Program-made: the position numbers and the translations under genes | The notes under the pieces: generated by a model | What the model was told of the DNA's origin: nothing | The model's input: only the letters and a program-made list of their open reading frames with translations | Database searches by the model: none | In this document: in pieces, positions 16,271 through 23,553 of the stretch | How the letters are laid out: each line of letters starts with the position of its first letter | Numbering within the stretch: the first letter of the stretch is position 1 | NCBI RefSeq assembly: GCF_020889705.1 | Contig: NZ_JACMYP010000015.1 | Coordinates: 1-64,000 of the forward strand | DNA: 64,000 nucleotides | From: Bradyrhizobium altum | Lineage (GTDB): Bacteria > Pseudomonadota > Alphaproteobacteria > Rhizobiales > Xanthobacteraceae | Reading direction: 5' to 3'

Positions 16271-16939
16271 ATGTTCGCTCACGTCAATGTCAGACCGGCC
16301 AATGTACCGGGCATCCTCGGTGGGCTGACCGCCCGGCACGCCAACTGCATCACCAGCGAATTCCACTACAGGAAAGGCTCCGAGATCTACGGGGAGAAGG
16401 AGCCGGCGGAGTACGTCTACCAGGTCGTTTCAGGGGCAGTCCGCAGCTATAAGCTCCTCTCCGACGGACGCCGCCAGATTGGCGCCTTTCACCTCGTCGG
16501 GGACATTTTCGGCCTTGAGAATGCCGAAACCCATCGCTTCACCGCCGAAGCCGTCGTCGACACTGACGTGCGCCTGATCAGGCGGATGAGCCTCGAACGG
16601 GTGGCCGATTCTGATTTTACCCTGGCTCGCAACCTGCTGATCATGACCACCAGCAACCTGCAGCACGCCGAAGATCACATGCTGCTGCTCGGCCGCAAGA
16701 CCGCGCTGGAGCGGGTTGCTGCGTTTCTGCTCGAAATGGATCGCCGGCTGACCGGGGTCGGCGTCGTCGCCTTGCCGATGTGCCGGCGGGATATCGCCGA
16801 TTATCTCGGGTTGACCCTGGAGACAGTATCGCGCGCGTTGTCCAAGCTGCACGGCTATGGAGCACTCGACTTCCTCGGCTCGAACCAGCGCGAAATCATG
16901 CTGGTCGACCGCGACCAGCTGTCCAGGCTGGATAACTGA
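16271..16939 (+). CDS. Crp/Fnr family transcription regulator, FixK-like
   Basis: A 222-aa regulator with a cyclic-nucleotide-fold domain (about 25-135: KGSEIYGEKEPAEYVYQVVSGAVR, RQIGAFHLVGDIFGLE), a dimerisation helix, and a winged HTH (CRRDIADYLGLTLETVSRALSKL). The recognition helix carries E-T-V-S-R, the E-x2-S-R pattern that reads TTGAT half-sites. The N-terminus lacks the FNR iron-sulfur cysteine cluster, so it is FixK- rather than FNR-like and probably depends on the upstream two-component system. The start at 16271 is chosen for GAGGTGAG 7 nt upstream; frames from 16238 or 16082 lack a site. It is the natural candidate to act at the six boxes listed here. Confidence 0.88.
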   Translation: MFAHVNVRPANVPGILGGLTARHANCITSEFHYRKGSEIYGEKEPAEYVYQVVSGAVRSYKLLSDGRRQIGAFHLVGDIFGLENAETHRFTAEAVVDTDVRLIRRMSLERVADSDFTLARNLLIMTTSNLQHAEDHMLLLGRKTALERVAAFLLEMDRRLTGVGVVALPMCRRDIADYLGLTLETVSRALSKLHGYGALDFLGSNQREIMLVDRDQLSRLDN

Positions 16940-16947
16940 CCGCGACA

Positions 16948-17388
16948 TTACGAGGATTTCGCGAGCGCCGCCTGGCGCTCGACGGTCTTTTGCAGCACTT
17001 CGAACAGGACCGCCGTCGACCAGCCGAACATCAAAATGCCGTTCATGGCAGCCATCGGTCCGACCAGCAGCCATTCCTTAACCGGGATGACGTCGCCATA
17101 GCCAAGCGTGGTGTAGTTCACAAAGGCGAAATAGAGCAGATTGCTGCCGGCGGGCGCGGCGCCGAGCGCCCAATAGGCCAGTGACCACACCACGATCTCC
17201 AAAGTATGGGCCAGCATCAGCGCAAGCGCGGTTGCGACCATCACGCCGCTGAGCTGTAGCCCCGCCCGGCCGGCCGCGCTCAAGGCAATGTTGCGAAGCA
17301 ACCCGATGGCGGCGACCGTCCACAGCGAATGGATCGCGATGTTGATCGCGCTCACCGCCGATCCCACGAGGAGCTGAAACAGCATCAT
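16948..17388 (-). CDS. small two-TM ion channel protein (K+-type pore)
   Basis: A 146-aa membrane protein with three hydrophobic stretches and a pore loop reading NYTTLGYGDVIPV, i.e. the T-x-G-Y-G-D potassium selectivity filter. This matches the Ion_trans_2 family of small bacterial channels. There is no cytoplasmic RCK/TrkA domain; the C-terminus is a short charged helix (VLQKTVERQAALAKSS). The start codon ATG 17388 overlaps the stop of the AI-2E gene (ATGA), so the two are translationally coupled. A longer frame to 17895 reads through that gene in another frame and is rejected. Confidence 0.83.
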   Translation of the reverse strand: MMLFQLLVGSAVSAINIAIHSLWTVAAIGLLRNIALSAAGRAGLQLSGVMVATALALMLAHTLEIVVWSLAYWALGAAPAGSNLLYFAFVNYTTLGYGDVIPVKEWLLVGPMAAMNGILMFGWSTAVLFEVLQKTVERQAALAKSS

Positions 17389-18464
17389 CGTTCTCCCGCC
17401 AGCCGGGTGCGGTCGTCCCGGATCCACGCCGTGATCAACTCCCAGGCGACCGCGAGAATGATTGGACCGATAAACAAGCCCACGATGCCGTGGGCAAGCG
17501 TGCCGCCGATCACGCCGACGAGGATGACGGGTGCCGGCGTGGCCAGGCCGCGCCCCATCAGCAGCGGCTTCAGCACATTGTCGAGGACGCCGACAACCAG
17601 GAAGAACAACGTCAAAGCAAGCGCCGTCGTGAAGTCTTTCGCCGACCAGAGCCAGATGATGACCGGAACGAGCACGATCGCCGCCCCGAGCTGCACGATC
17701 GTCAGCAGCATCACGACGAACGCCAGCAGCCCCGCACTCGGAATTCCGGCCAGCTTGAAGCCAATGCCGGCCAACAGTGACTGCAGAACGGCGATGCCAA
17801 TGACGCCGCGGGAGACCGCCCGAATGGTCGCGCCTGCAAGGTCGAGAAAGTGCTCGCTCTGCTCCGGCACGATGCGGGACAGGAAACTCCGGCACGCCGC
17901 GGCAAGCTGCAAGCTATAGGGAAACAGAAACCCCGCCAGGCCGACCGCCAGCAGGAACTTTAGCATCCCGACGCCGGCATTGCTCGCAAACGCAAACAAG
18001 ATCCCAGCCAGCGGCTTCAGATGCGGCACGACCTCGCGCAGCACGGCGCGCAGATTGGTCGACGCCCGATCCCAGAACTCATGGAGTGGGCCGCCGATCA
18101 GTGGCCAATCCTTGACCTCCGGCGGAGGCGACGGCACGACAACGTTGCCGGCACTCAGTTGCTCGGCGAGCTCCCTCAGCCCCTCTACCGCGCCGATCCC
18201 GAGCCAGGTCGCCGGTCCGATGACGACTCCCAGGGAGATCAAGGTCAGCACCAGCGCCGCGATGCCCGCGCGACCGCCGAGCATTCCCGCAAGCCAGGTG
18301 AAGACGGGATAGAGCGCGACCGCGAGCACCACGCTCCAGGCCAGGATCGGCACGAACGGGCGAACCAGCACGAACGACCAATAGATCAGCAACGCCAGCA
18401 ACCCGAGGCGAAATGCGAGCTGGATGAACTCGTCTCCGGTCACGAGCTGGCGCAGGGTTTTCAA
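17385..18464 (-). CDS. AI-2E family transporter (PerM/YdiK type)
   Basis: A 359-aa inner-membrane protein with about eight hydrophobic helices. Family features are the N-terminal pair RLGLLALLIYWSFVLVRPFVPILAWSVVLAVALYPVF, a central soluble part with PHLKPLAGILFAFASN, and the C-terminal motif VGVLDNVLKPLLMGRGLATP followed by GGTLAHGIVGLFIGPIILAVAWEL. The family includes autoinducer-2 exporters and Na+/H+ antiporters, so the substrate is open. The start is likely TTG 18464. It is 4-nt coupled to the ion-channel gene, suggesting a joint role in ion homeostasis. A FixK box is 68 nt upstream. Confidence 0.85.
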   Translation of the reverse strand: MKTLRQLVTGDEFIQLAFRLGLLALLIYWSFVLVRPFVPILAWSVVLAVALYPVFTWLAGMLGGRAGIAALVLTLISLGVVIGPATWLGIGAVEGLRELAEQLSAGNVVVPSPPPEVKDWPLIGGPLHEFWDRASTNLRAVLREVVPHLKPLAGILFAFASNAGVGMLKFLLAVGLAGFLFPYSLQLAAACRSFLSRIVPEQSEHFLDLAGATIRAVSRGVIGIAVLQSLLAGIGFKLAGIPSAGLLAFVVMLLTIVQLGAAIVLVPVIIWLWSAKDFTTALALTLFFLVVGVLDNVLKPLLMGRGLATPAPVILVGVIGGTLAHGIVGLFIGPIILAVAWELITAWIRDDRTRLAGER

Positions 18465-18531
18465 GAGCGTGCTTTCGATTGAACATCAGCAGGCACATGG
18501 GAAGCGGTGCCATCGCCTAGCCGCACACGGC

Positions 18532-18545
18532 TTGATTCAGATCAA
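18532..18545. promoter_or_regulatory. FNR/FixK box (TTGAT-TCAG-ATCAA)
   Basis: A perfect dyad in the divergent gap between the AI-2E/ion-channel operon (68 nt before 18464, minus) and the Gly/Tyr-rich protein (110 nt before 18655, plus). Confidence 0.8.
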
Positions 18546-18654
18546 GCGTCGGGCAGCGCGCGGCTGAGAAGCTCGGCTGCGCATGATCGAGAAGCCGGTC
18601 TGATGACGGCCATTCGATCACGACCACCCGTGTCACCCTGATGTGGAGGACGTC

Positions 18655-19068
18655 ATGATGGACACCAAAACCGTGCTGGCCTTGACCCTGCTTGCGATTG
18701 CGACCGGCCTTGGCTCGGGCCAGGCGGCCCCGCTGCCGACCAACATCGCCGCCATGAAAGGCGCAGTCGACAATGCCGCCGTCCAGGTGCGTTGGGGCGG
18801 CTGGCGCGGCGGCGGCTGGGGCTATCGCGGCGGCTGGGGAGGCTATCGAGGGGGATGGGGTTATCGAGGCTGGGGCGCAGCTGCCGCCGGCGCTATCGTT
18901 GGCGGAGCCATCGCCAGTTCGGCCTACGGTGGCTATCCTTACTATGGCTATGGCGCCGGATACGGTTATGGCGGCGGCTATGGCTATGGTGGCGGCTATT
19001 GTGCGCCGAGCGGAGGCTACGGCTATGCGCCGGCCTACTACGCCCGACCGCGCTATTACGGTTGGTAG
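18655..19068 (+). CDS. secreted Gly/Tyr/Trp-rich repeat protein
   Basis: A 137-aa protein. A signal peptide (TVLALTLLAIATGLGSGQA) and a short hinge precede a low-complexity region built from GGW-GYR and GYGYGGG-type repeats, with a small hydrophobic insert (AAAAGAIVGGAIASSAYGG) in the middle. The tail is Tyr/Pro-rich. Such proteins are common in Bradyrhizobium and are probably periplasmic or cell-surface; no activity is known. GGAGG lies 5 nt before ATG 18655, with a second ATG right after it. The upstream FixK box makes it a possible low-oxygen envelope protein. Confidence 0.75.
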   Translation: MMDTKTVLALTLLAIATGLGSGQAAPLPTNIAAMKGAVDNAAVQVRWGGWRGGGWGYRGGWGGYRGGWGYRGWGAAAAGAIVGGAIASSAYGGYPYYGYGAGYGYGGGYGYGGGYCAPSGGYGYAPAYYARPRYYGW

Positions 19069-19105
19069 GCCACACCTCGGGTGCCATGCTCGGCCTTCGC
19101 CGATC

Positions 19106-19423
19106 TCACCGCAGGCCGAGCAGCGAACGCCGATAGCCGCTCTCGCGGGCTTCGCTGCTGCACACGAAGCTGCCGTGGAATCCCCTGGCATAGCGGCTCT
19201 CGCCCTTGAGATAAAAGCGTCCGCGACGGAAATCGAGCCAAACCACGGTATCGCCAGGACAATGCCGCTGAGCCTGGGTCTCATACCGGAAGGGCGTAAG
19301 CGGCAGCGCGACCGCCTGTTGCGCATGGCAAATCAGGAGGATCGTGGCCCAGGCCCCGACACCCAGACTTGCCACAGGACGGTCTCGACGTCCGATCGAA
19401 TTTGCAGCTAGTCTGAAGTGCAT
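19106..19423 (-). CDS. small secreted hypothetical protein
   Basis: A 105-aa protein with an N-terminal hydrophobic segment (VGAWATILLICHAQQAVA) and a mature part containing HCPGDTVVWLDFRRGRFYLKGESRYA and GSFVCSSEARESGYR. I recall a family of short Bradyrhizobium proteins with a CPxDTVVWLN...GxxYxCxxEAxxxGYR pattern, and this one fits it. Two cysteines may form one disulfide. Function is unknown. It is convergent with the Gly/Tyr-rich gene. Confidence 0.65.
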   Translation of the reverse strand: MHFRLAANSIGRRDRPVASLGVGAWATILLICHAQQAVALPLTPFRYETQAQRHCPGDTVVWLDFRRGRFYLKGESRYARGFHGSFVCSSEARESGYRRSLLGLR

Positions 19424-19501
19424 TCGTTGCCGCCGGGAGTGATCCGTACCGCAGGGCTCGTCGCCGACATCAGCTCGCCCAAATTCAGCTGAGAGGCGCG
19501 C

Positions 19502-19690
19502 TCAAGACGACAGCAGTCCAAAGGCGATCGCGACAGTCGACAGTATCCCGCCTGTCATAACCAATAGCCTGAAGGCAAGGTCGCCATCGACCGCTTCAAG
19601 CCAATGACGCAGCCAATTGCGGGCGCCAGCCGGCCGGCTTGGTCGACGCGCTCGCCAAAATTTGTCGCTGCCGTGGCCCATGATCGTCAT
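19502..19690 (-). CDS. possible small single-pass membrane protein
   Basis: A 62-aa frame (or 59 aa from the second ATG) with a basic N-terminal half (WRARRPSRPAGARNWLRHW) and a C-terminal hydrophobic helix (AFRLLVMTGGILSTVAIAFGLLSS). Third-codon GC is high, which favours real coding, but no family is recognised and the ribosome site is weak. Confidence 0.4.
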   Translation of the reverse strand: MTIMGHGSDKFWRARRPSRPAGARNWLRHWLEAVDGDLAFRLLVMTGGILSTVAIAFGLLSS

Positions 19691-19821
19691 TGTAGATCAC
19701 GGTGAATCCGGGAGACCAGTGCAGCTTGTGCCAACTATTCAGGTTCACATGCGACACGCTGGCTAGCCCAATTGGGCCATGAGAGCGCTCGGCGCGCGAT
19801 CCGCTCAACCGGCGCCTTGCT

Positions 19822-20529
19822 TTAGCCTCCCTTCGAGCCCGTGGCGTTCCGCATCGGACGTTCCTCCTCTGACGCGCTCTTCGAGGGCGCCGCGCCGCAC
19901 ACGGAGTTGCCCTTTGATTCCGCGGCGACCGTGCGAGCGACGCGATCGAACGGATTCCGCTCGATAACTTTCAGCGAAGCTAGCTCCTCCTTGTTCAAAT
20001 AGGAGATTTTTCCAGGCGGAGTCATGACCATCTTGCCAATGGCCGACGGAGGAATACGGAGCTTGGCCGATAACCTCGCAAGCCTGATCGTGTCGCGAAT
20101 TGTTCCATTGTCCTCGTTTCCATGTAGATTGGAAATCGAATGGACGCCGATCTTGGCATTTGGTGCCACATAACGTTTCCTGCTCGCCAGGAAAATAAAA
20201 GCACATGCCGAATCGCATTCTCCGGAAACGTAAGTGGCGATCTGCTTCTGGTGTGCGAGCATGGCGATCCGGAAGCCTTCGTAGAGAGAGCCGCCTCCGG
20301 AATCGAGATTCAGGCCGACGATCCGGCGCTCGGTAGCCAGATAACCGCGAAAGCGGACAAAGTCCCCATCCCGAATATCTCCACTGAGCTTCAAGACATC
20401 TCCGAAACACCCCGGTACACGGGAAAACTCCATCGCGAGACAGTTCGTCGCCATCAAGACGACCGCGATGCTCAAGACGTATGCAGCAACTCGCACCGGG
20501 CGAATCAAAGCTTGCTTCCTGGCTTCCAT
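19822..20529 (-). CDS. periplasmic ClpP/crotonase-fold protein, probable serine protease
   Basis: A 235-aa protein. It is anchored or exported by an N-terminal hydrophobic segment (RVAAYVLSIAVVLMATNCLA). The core has the ClpP-like order of elements: IVGLNLDSGGGSLYEG (oxyanion loop), CDSACAFIFLAS with a candidate nucleophile Ser107, and KIGVHSI with candidate His130. That order suggests an active Ser-His protease of the ClpP/SppA clan, although the family is annotated mostly as hypothetical. The start at 20529 is chosen because GGGGAG lies 5 nt upstream; the frame extends to 20574. A FixK box lies 64 nt upstream. Confidence 0.72.
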   Translation of the reverse strand: MEARKQALIRPVRVAAYVLSIAVVLMATNCLAMEFSRVPGCFGDVLKLSGDIRDGDFVRFRGYLATERRIVGLNLDSGGGSLYEGFRIAMLAHQKQIATYVSGECDSACAFIFLASRKRYVAPNAKIGVHSISNLHGNEDNGTIRDTIRLARLSAKLRIPPSAIGKMVMTPPGKISYLNKEELASLKVIERNPFDRVARTVAAESKGNSVCGAAPSKSASEEERPMRNATGSKGG

Positions 20530-20592
20530 GGCGCTCCCCATTTGACCCGGGATCTCGCACAATAAACAGAGCATGGAAGCGCATCGCGCCGG

Positions 20593-20606
20593 TTGATCTG
20601 AATCAA
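20593..20606. promoter_or_regulatory. FNR/FixK box (TTGAT-CTGA-ATCAA)
   Basis: A perfect dyad 64 nt before the start of the ClpP-fold gene at 20529 (minus strand). It is the last of the six boxes; none is seen in a gene gap in the rest of the window. Confidence 0.8.
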
Positions 20607-21534
20607 ACTCAGTTCAGCAACTGCGCGGGCACGCCTAGCTGGGGGGTCACTTGCCGCACCGGCACACACCGGAACAACCCGAACGCTGTCGGTGATCGAT
20701 GGTGCATCTTGCTGCTGCCGCAACGGATCGCATTTTCTGATGCAACGGCCGCGCCGAGGGAGATGCTCGGCACGTCGCCATCGGATGCTTGCGGGGTGAT
20801 TTGAACCTGCGAGCGATTGCGAGGCTTATCCGGGAAGACTGGCAGTCTATCCGACCGGACGCGACCGCAGAACTCGATATTCGTTGCGTACTAAAAGCAG
20901 ACGATGGTGCGGTCCGAGCCAACGAACTTCGACCGACGCCATCAGGGGTGAGAAATCGCAAAAAATCGCAGTTTAGGGTGCGCAATCGGGACCCTTGGTA
21001 GCGGGAGACCGCTACTTGGCTAGACCCACTATTTCCGACGTTCTGTTTTCCTACCGGAGGGCAGCCTAACTCGCGCGAGCGGGGACCCGTAGTAGTTCGT
21101 CAAAAGCCGCCGTTCGTACGTGGCCGAAGATGCTGGCGCACCCCATTCCCGGATGCTGCGCCGCACTATAGCGGGCGCTAGCCCGGACTTTCGAACAGAT
21201 CGAGCCGCGGCCCGACGGAACTCCGATTGCTACCTTTGCTAGAACCATTCAAAAAGTATAGGCTGATCGGGTCAACGGGCTTGAGAGAAAGGCCTGGGAC
21301 GTTGGGGACGTGGGACGCTGAAGGGTTGTTGATCGGACGGCGCGGTCGGCTTTGCTGCGGGTGCGGTGGGTATGGAATCCGATTCAGGCGGCTGTCACCA
21401 TGGCCTGGAAGGATCTTGCCATCGGACTTTGCGTGAGCGAACCGGCAGTTCGCAGGCAGTCCCCCGCATTCAAGTGAATGATCGCAGGGCCTGTCAGGAG
21501 CGGGTCCGGCACCTTTCACGTCGGAGGAGCCGGG
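20607..21534. other. gene-free gap between the FixK-type island and the monooxygenase region
   Basis: About 930 nt with no convincing gene. A short frame at 20789-21001 starts with a helix-like segment resembling a small rhizobial protein, then loses plausible composition. A hairpin GTAGCGG-GAGA-CCGCTAC is visible near 20998-21015. No tRNA, insertion sequence ends or target duplications were seen. The last part must carry the promoter of the activator at 21535; no sigma-54 site was found there. Confidence 0.5.
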
Positions 21535-22155
21535 ATGGACCAACGAGAAGTGCTGGCGGCGTGGGAGAAGTTCGTCGAGCGCGGAGCGTTGTCATCCGAT
21601 CTGAGATCTTCGGTCGCAGCGTCGTGGCAGCGATCCATGAACCATCACGTCACCGTCGACCGTGCGCGAGCACCGCTCGTCGCGGAGGCCGAGTTGTTTC
21701 GTCATCGCTCCAAATACGCGTCGCTCCGTCATGCCGCGCGCTGCGCGCTCGAGAATTCAAAAACATTCCTGCGCGATGCAAACTCAATCATGATCCTCAC
21801 CGATCCGAGTGGACTGATCATCGATACGCAGGGCGACGACAGGGTCATTGACGCCGGCCGCGCAGTCCATCTCGAACACGGAGGTCGCTGGAGCGAGGCC
21901 GACATCGGCACCAACGCGATTGGCGCCGCGATAGCGGAATCGAAACCTGTCCAAATTCGCGGTACAGAGCATTTCTGCTCGGAAGTGCAGCGGTGGACCT
22001 GCGCTGCCGTCCCGGTTCATGATCCGACCGATGGCGAACTACTTGGCGTGGTCGACATCTCGGGTCCTGCAAGCACCTTCAATCCGCAAAGCCTGGCTTT
22101 GGCCGTCGCGGTCGGCCATCACGTGGAAAGCGTCCTGGCCCAATCAGTCCGATAG
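21535..22155 (+). CDS. AcoR-type sigma-54 activator, N-terminal sensor part (ends at in-frame amber)
   Basis: A 206-aa frame starting at ATG 21535 behind GGAGGAG. It holds the N-terminal region of an AcoR/PrmR-like activator: a helical start (VLAAWEKFVERG, VAASWQRSMNHHV) and a GAF-like sensor domain with IMILTDPSGLIIDTQGD, GGRWSEADIGTNAIGAAI and a GELLGVVDISGPAS end. It stops at TAG 22153-22155, but the same frame continues without loss into an intact AAA+ and HTH region (next entry). The whole would be about 641 aa, close to the 625-aa paralogue at 33787. Either the gene is broken or sequenced wrongly, or a free sensor domain is made. Confidence 0.75.
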   Translation: MDQREVLAAWEKFVERGALSSDLRSSVAASWQRSMNHHVTVDRARAPLVAEAELFRHRSKYASLRHAARCALENSKTFLRDANSIMILTDPSGLIIDTQGDDRVIDAGRAVHLEHGGRWSEADIGTNAIGAAIAESKPVQIRGTEHFCSEVQRWTCAAVPVHDPTDGELLGVVDISGPASTFNPQSLALAVAVGHHVESVLAQSVR

Positions 22156-22167
22156 GAACATGAGGAG

Positions 22168-23460
22168 TTGCTTTGCCGCTTTCTCGCCAAGAGATCGCAA
22201 TGGGCGAACGATGAATGCATCGTGCTCGATCGTCGTGGCATGATCCTTCACGCCACCGAGCGGGCCCTGAACGCGCTCCAGCATGATCGCCACGGCATTC
22301 ACAACGACGCGCCAACCCGCTTTTTGAAGACGGTTCCCTTCGATGAGTGGCCGAGCAGGTTGAAGGAGCTGCTTCCGAACGCGAGCTTCAACTTCGTCGA
22401 GAACGAACGCTCCGGCATCGGCGCTATCGTGGTGCTGCATGCACGACGCCGCCAGGTGATCACGCATCGCGACGTCCAGAAATCGAGATCCGAATCTGAA
22501 GGCCGCGAGACCGCGAGCTCATCATCAGCCCGAAAGGATTCGAAGCCGGAACCGCGGTCTGTTCAGAGCCCGGCCGCCGGCTTCGTTGCGCGCGACCCCG
22601 CGGTCCGAGCCATCGTCCGTCAAGTCGAGACCGCGGCAGCACGCAAGATGCCCATCCTCATCCGCGGCGAGACCGGAACCGGCAAGGAACAGCTTGCCCG
22701 CCACGCCCATACGGCGAGTGGGCGAACCGGCGCGTTCGTCCCCGTGAATTGCGCCGCCCTGCCGGAAAGCCTGATCGAGAGCGAGCTGTTTGGCTATGCC
22801 GAGGGAGCATTCACCGGGGCGCGGCGCGGCGGCGCGATTGGACTGGTCAAGGAGGCCGACGGCGGCACGCTGTTCCTTGACGAGATCGGCGACATGCCCG
22901 TCGCGCTGCAGGCGGTGCTTCTGCGCCTGCTCGACGACTGGACCGTGCGCCCCGTCGGTGGCGTCAGATCGAAGGTCGATGTCTTTCTCATCTCCGCTAC
23001 CAACGCCAGGTTGGACAAGGCCATCGCCGAAGCCCGGTTCCGATCCGACCTGCTCTACCGTCTCAATACGCTCGAGGTCACTCTGCCGCGGCTCCGGGAT
23101 CGCAGCGACTTTGATGCCATCGTTCGCCATCTGCTCAATACGATCGACCCGAACTGCGAAATCACGCCGACGGACATTGCCCATCTCGCCGCACGTCCCT
23201 GGCCTGGCAACGTCCGCGAGCTCCGCAACGTTCTGGCGCGATTCACCCTTGCCAGGGTGGACGGGCCTATCAACGAAGCAAGCGCGGAGAACACCGTTCA
23301 CCACCCCGGGACGGAGTCCGGATCACTCCACGACATCCATCGCGCAAGGATCCTTGTCGTGTATGCCGAGACCGCCGGAAACGTCAGCGAAACCGCGCGG
23401 CGCCTCGGGGTCTCGCGAAACACCATCTATCGCGCACTGGGGCAGAAGAAGCCCGAGTGA
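22168..23460 (+). CDS. AcoR-type sigma-54 activator, AAA+ and HTH part (after amber codon)
   Basis: A 430-aa frame in register with the preceding ORF. It begins with a PAS-like segment (NDECIVLDRRGMILHATERALNAL) and a charged linker. The sigma-54 activation domain follows: Walker A RGETGTGKEQLARHAH, the sigma-54 contact loop GAFTGA in AEGAFTGARRGG, Walker B GGTLFLDEIGDM, and sensor II region WPGNVRELRNVL. The Fis-type HTH is ETARRLGVSRNTIYRAL. If translated alone it would start at TTG 22168 just after GAGGAG, with no sensor domain. It faces the end of the GroEL gene of the monooxygenase operon, with an apparent role in controlling that operon. Confidence 0.78.
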   Translation: MLCRFLAKRSQWANDECIVLDRRGMILHATERALNALQHDRHGIHNDAPTRFLKTVPFDEWPSRLKELLPNASFNFVENERSGIGAIVVLHARRRQVITHRDVQKSRSESEGRETASSSSARKDSKPEPRSVQSPAAGFVARDPAVRAIVRQVETAAARKMPILIRGETGTGKEQLARHAHTASGRTGAFVPVNCAALPESLIESELFGYAEGAFTGARRGGAIGLVKEADGGTLFLDEIGDMPVALQAVLLRLLDDWTVRPVGGVRSKVDVFLISATNARLDKAIAEARFRSDLLYRLNTLEVTLPRLRDRSDFDAIVRHLLNTIDPNCEITPTDIAHLAARPWPGNVRELRNVLARFTLARVDGPINEASAENTVHHPGTESGSLHDIHRARILVVYAETAGNVSETARRLGVSRNTIYRALGQKKPE

Positions 23461-23553
23461 CGCCATCGCACCTCGAAGCGCCGTTGCTGCGAGGATCGCA
23501 GCATGCCCGGTTAAGGGGAGCACCGATCGCTTCGAACCGACGATCCGCTCCGT

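Noticed and set aside
16948..17895. 315-aa minus-strand frame ending in the ion channel
   Set aside because: The first 170 residues are out of frame with the AI-2E gene and Arg-rich; the real start is ATG 17388 overlapping that gene's stop.
20789..21001. 70-aa ORF in the 20.6-21.5 kb gap
   Set aside because: Its first 25 residues vaguely recall a small rhizobial protein, but the rest does not and no ribosome site is present; too weak to call.
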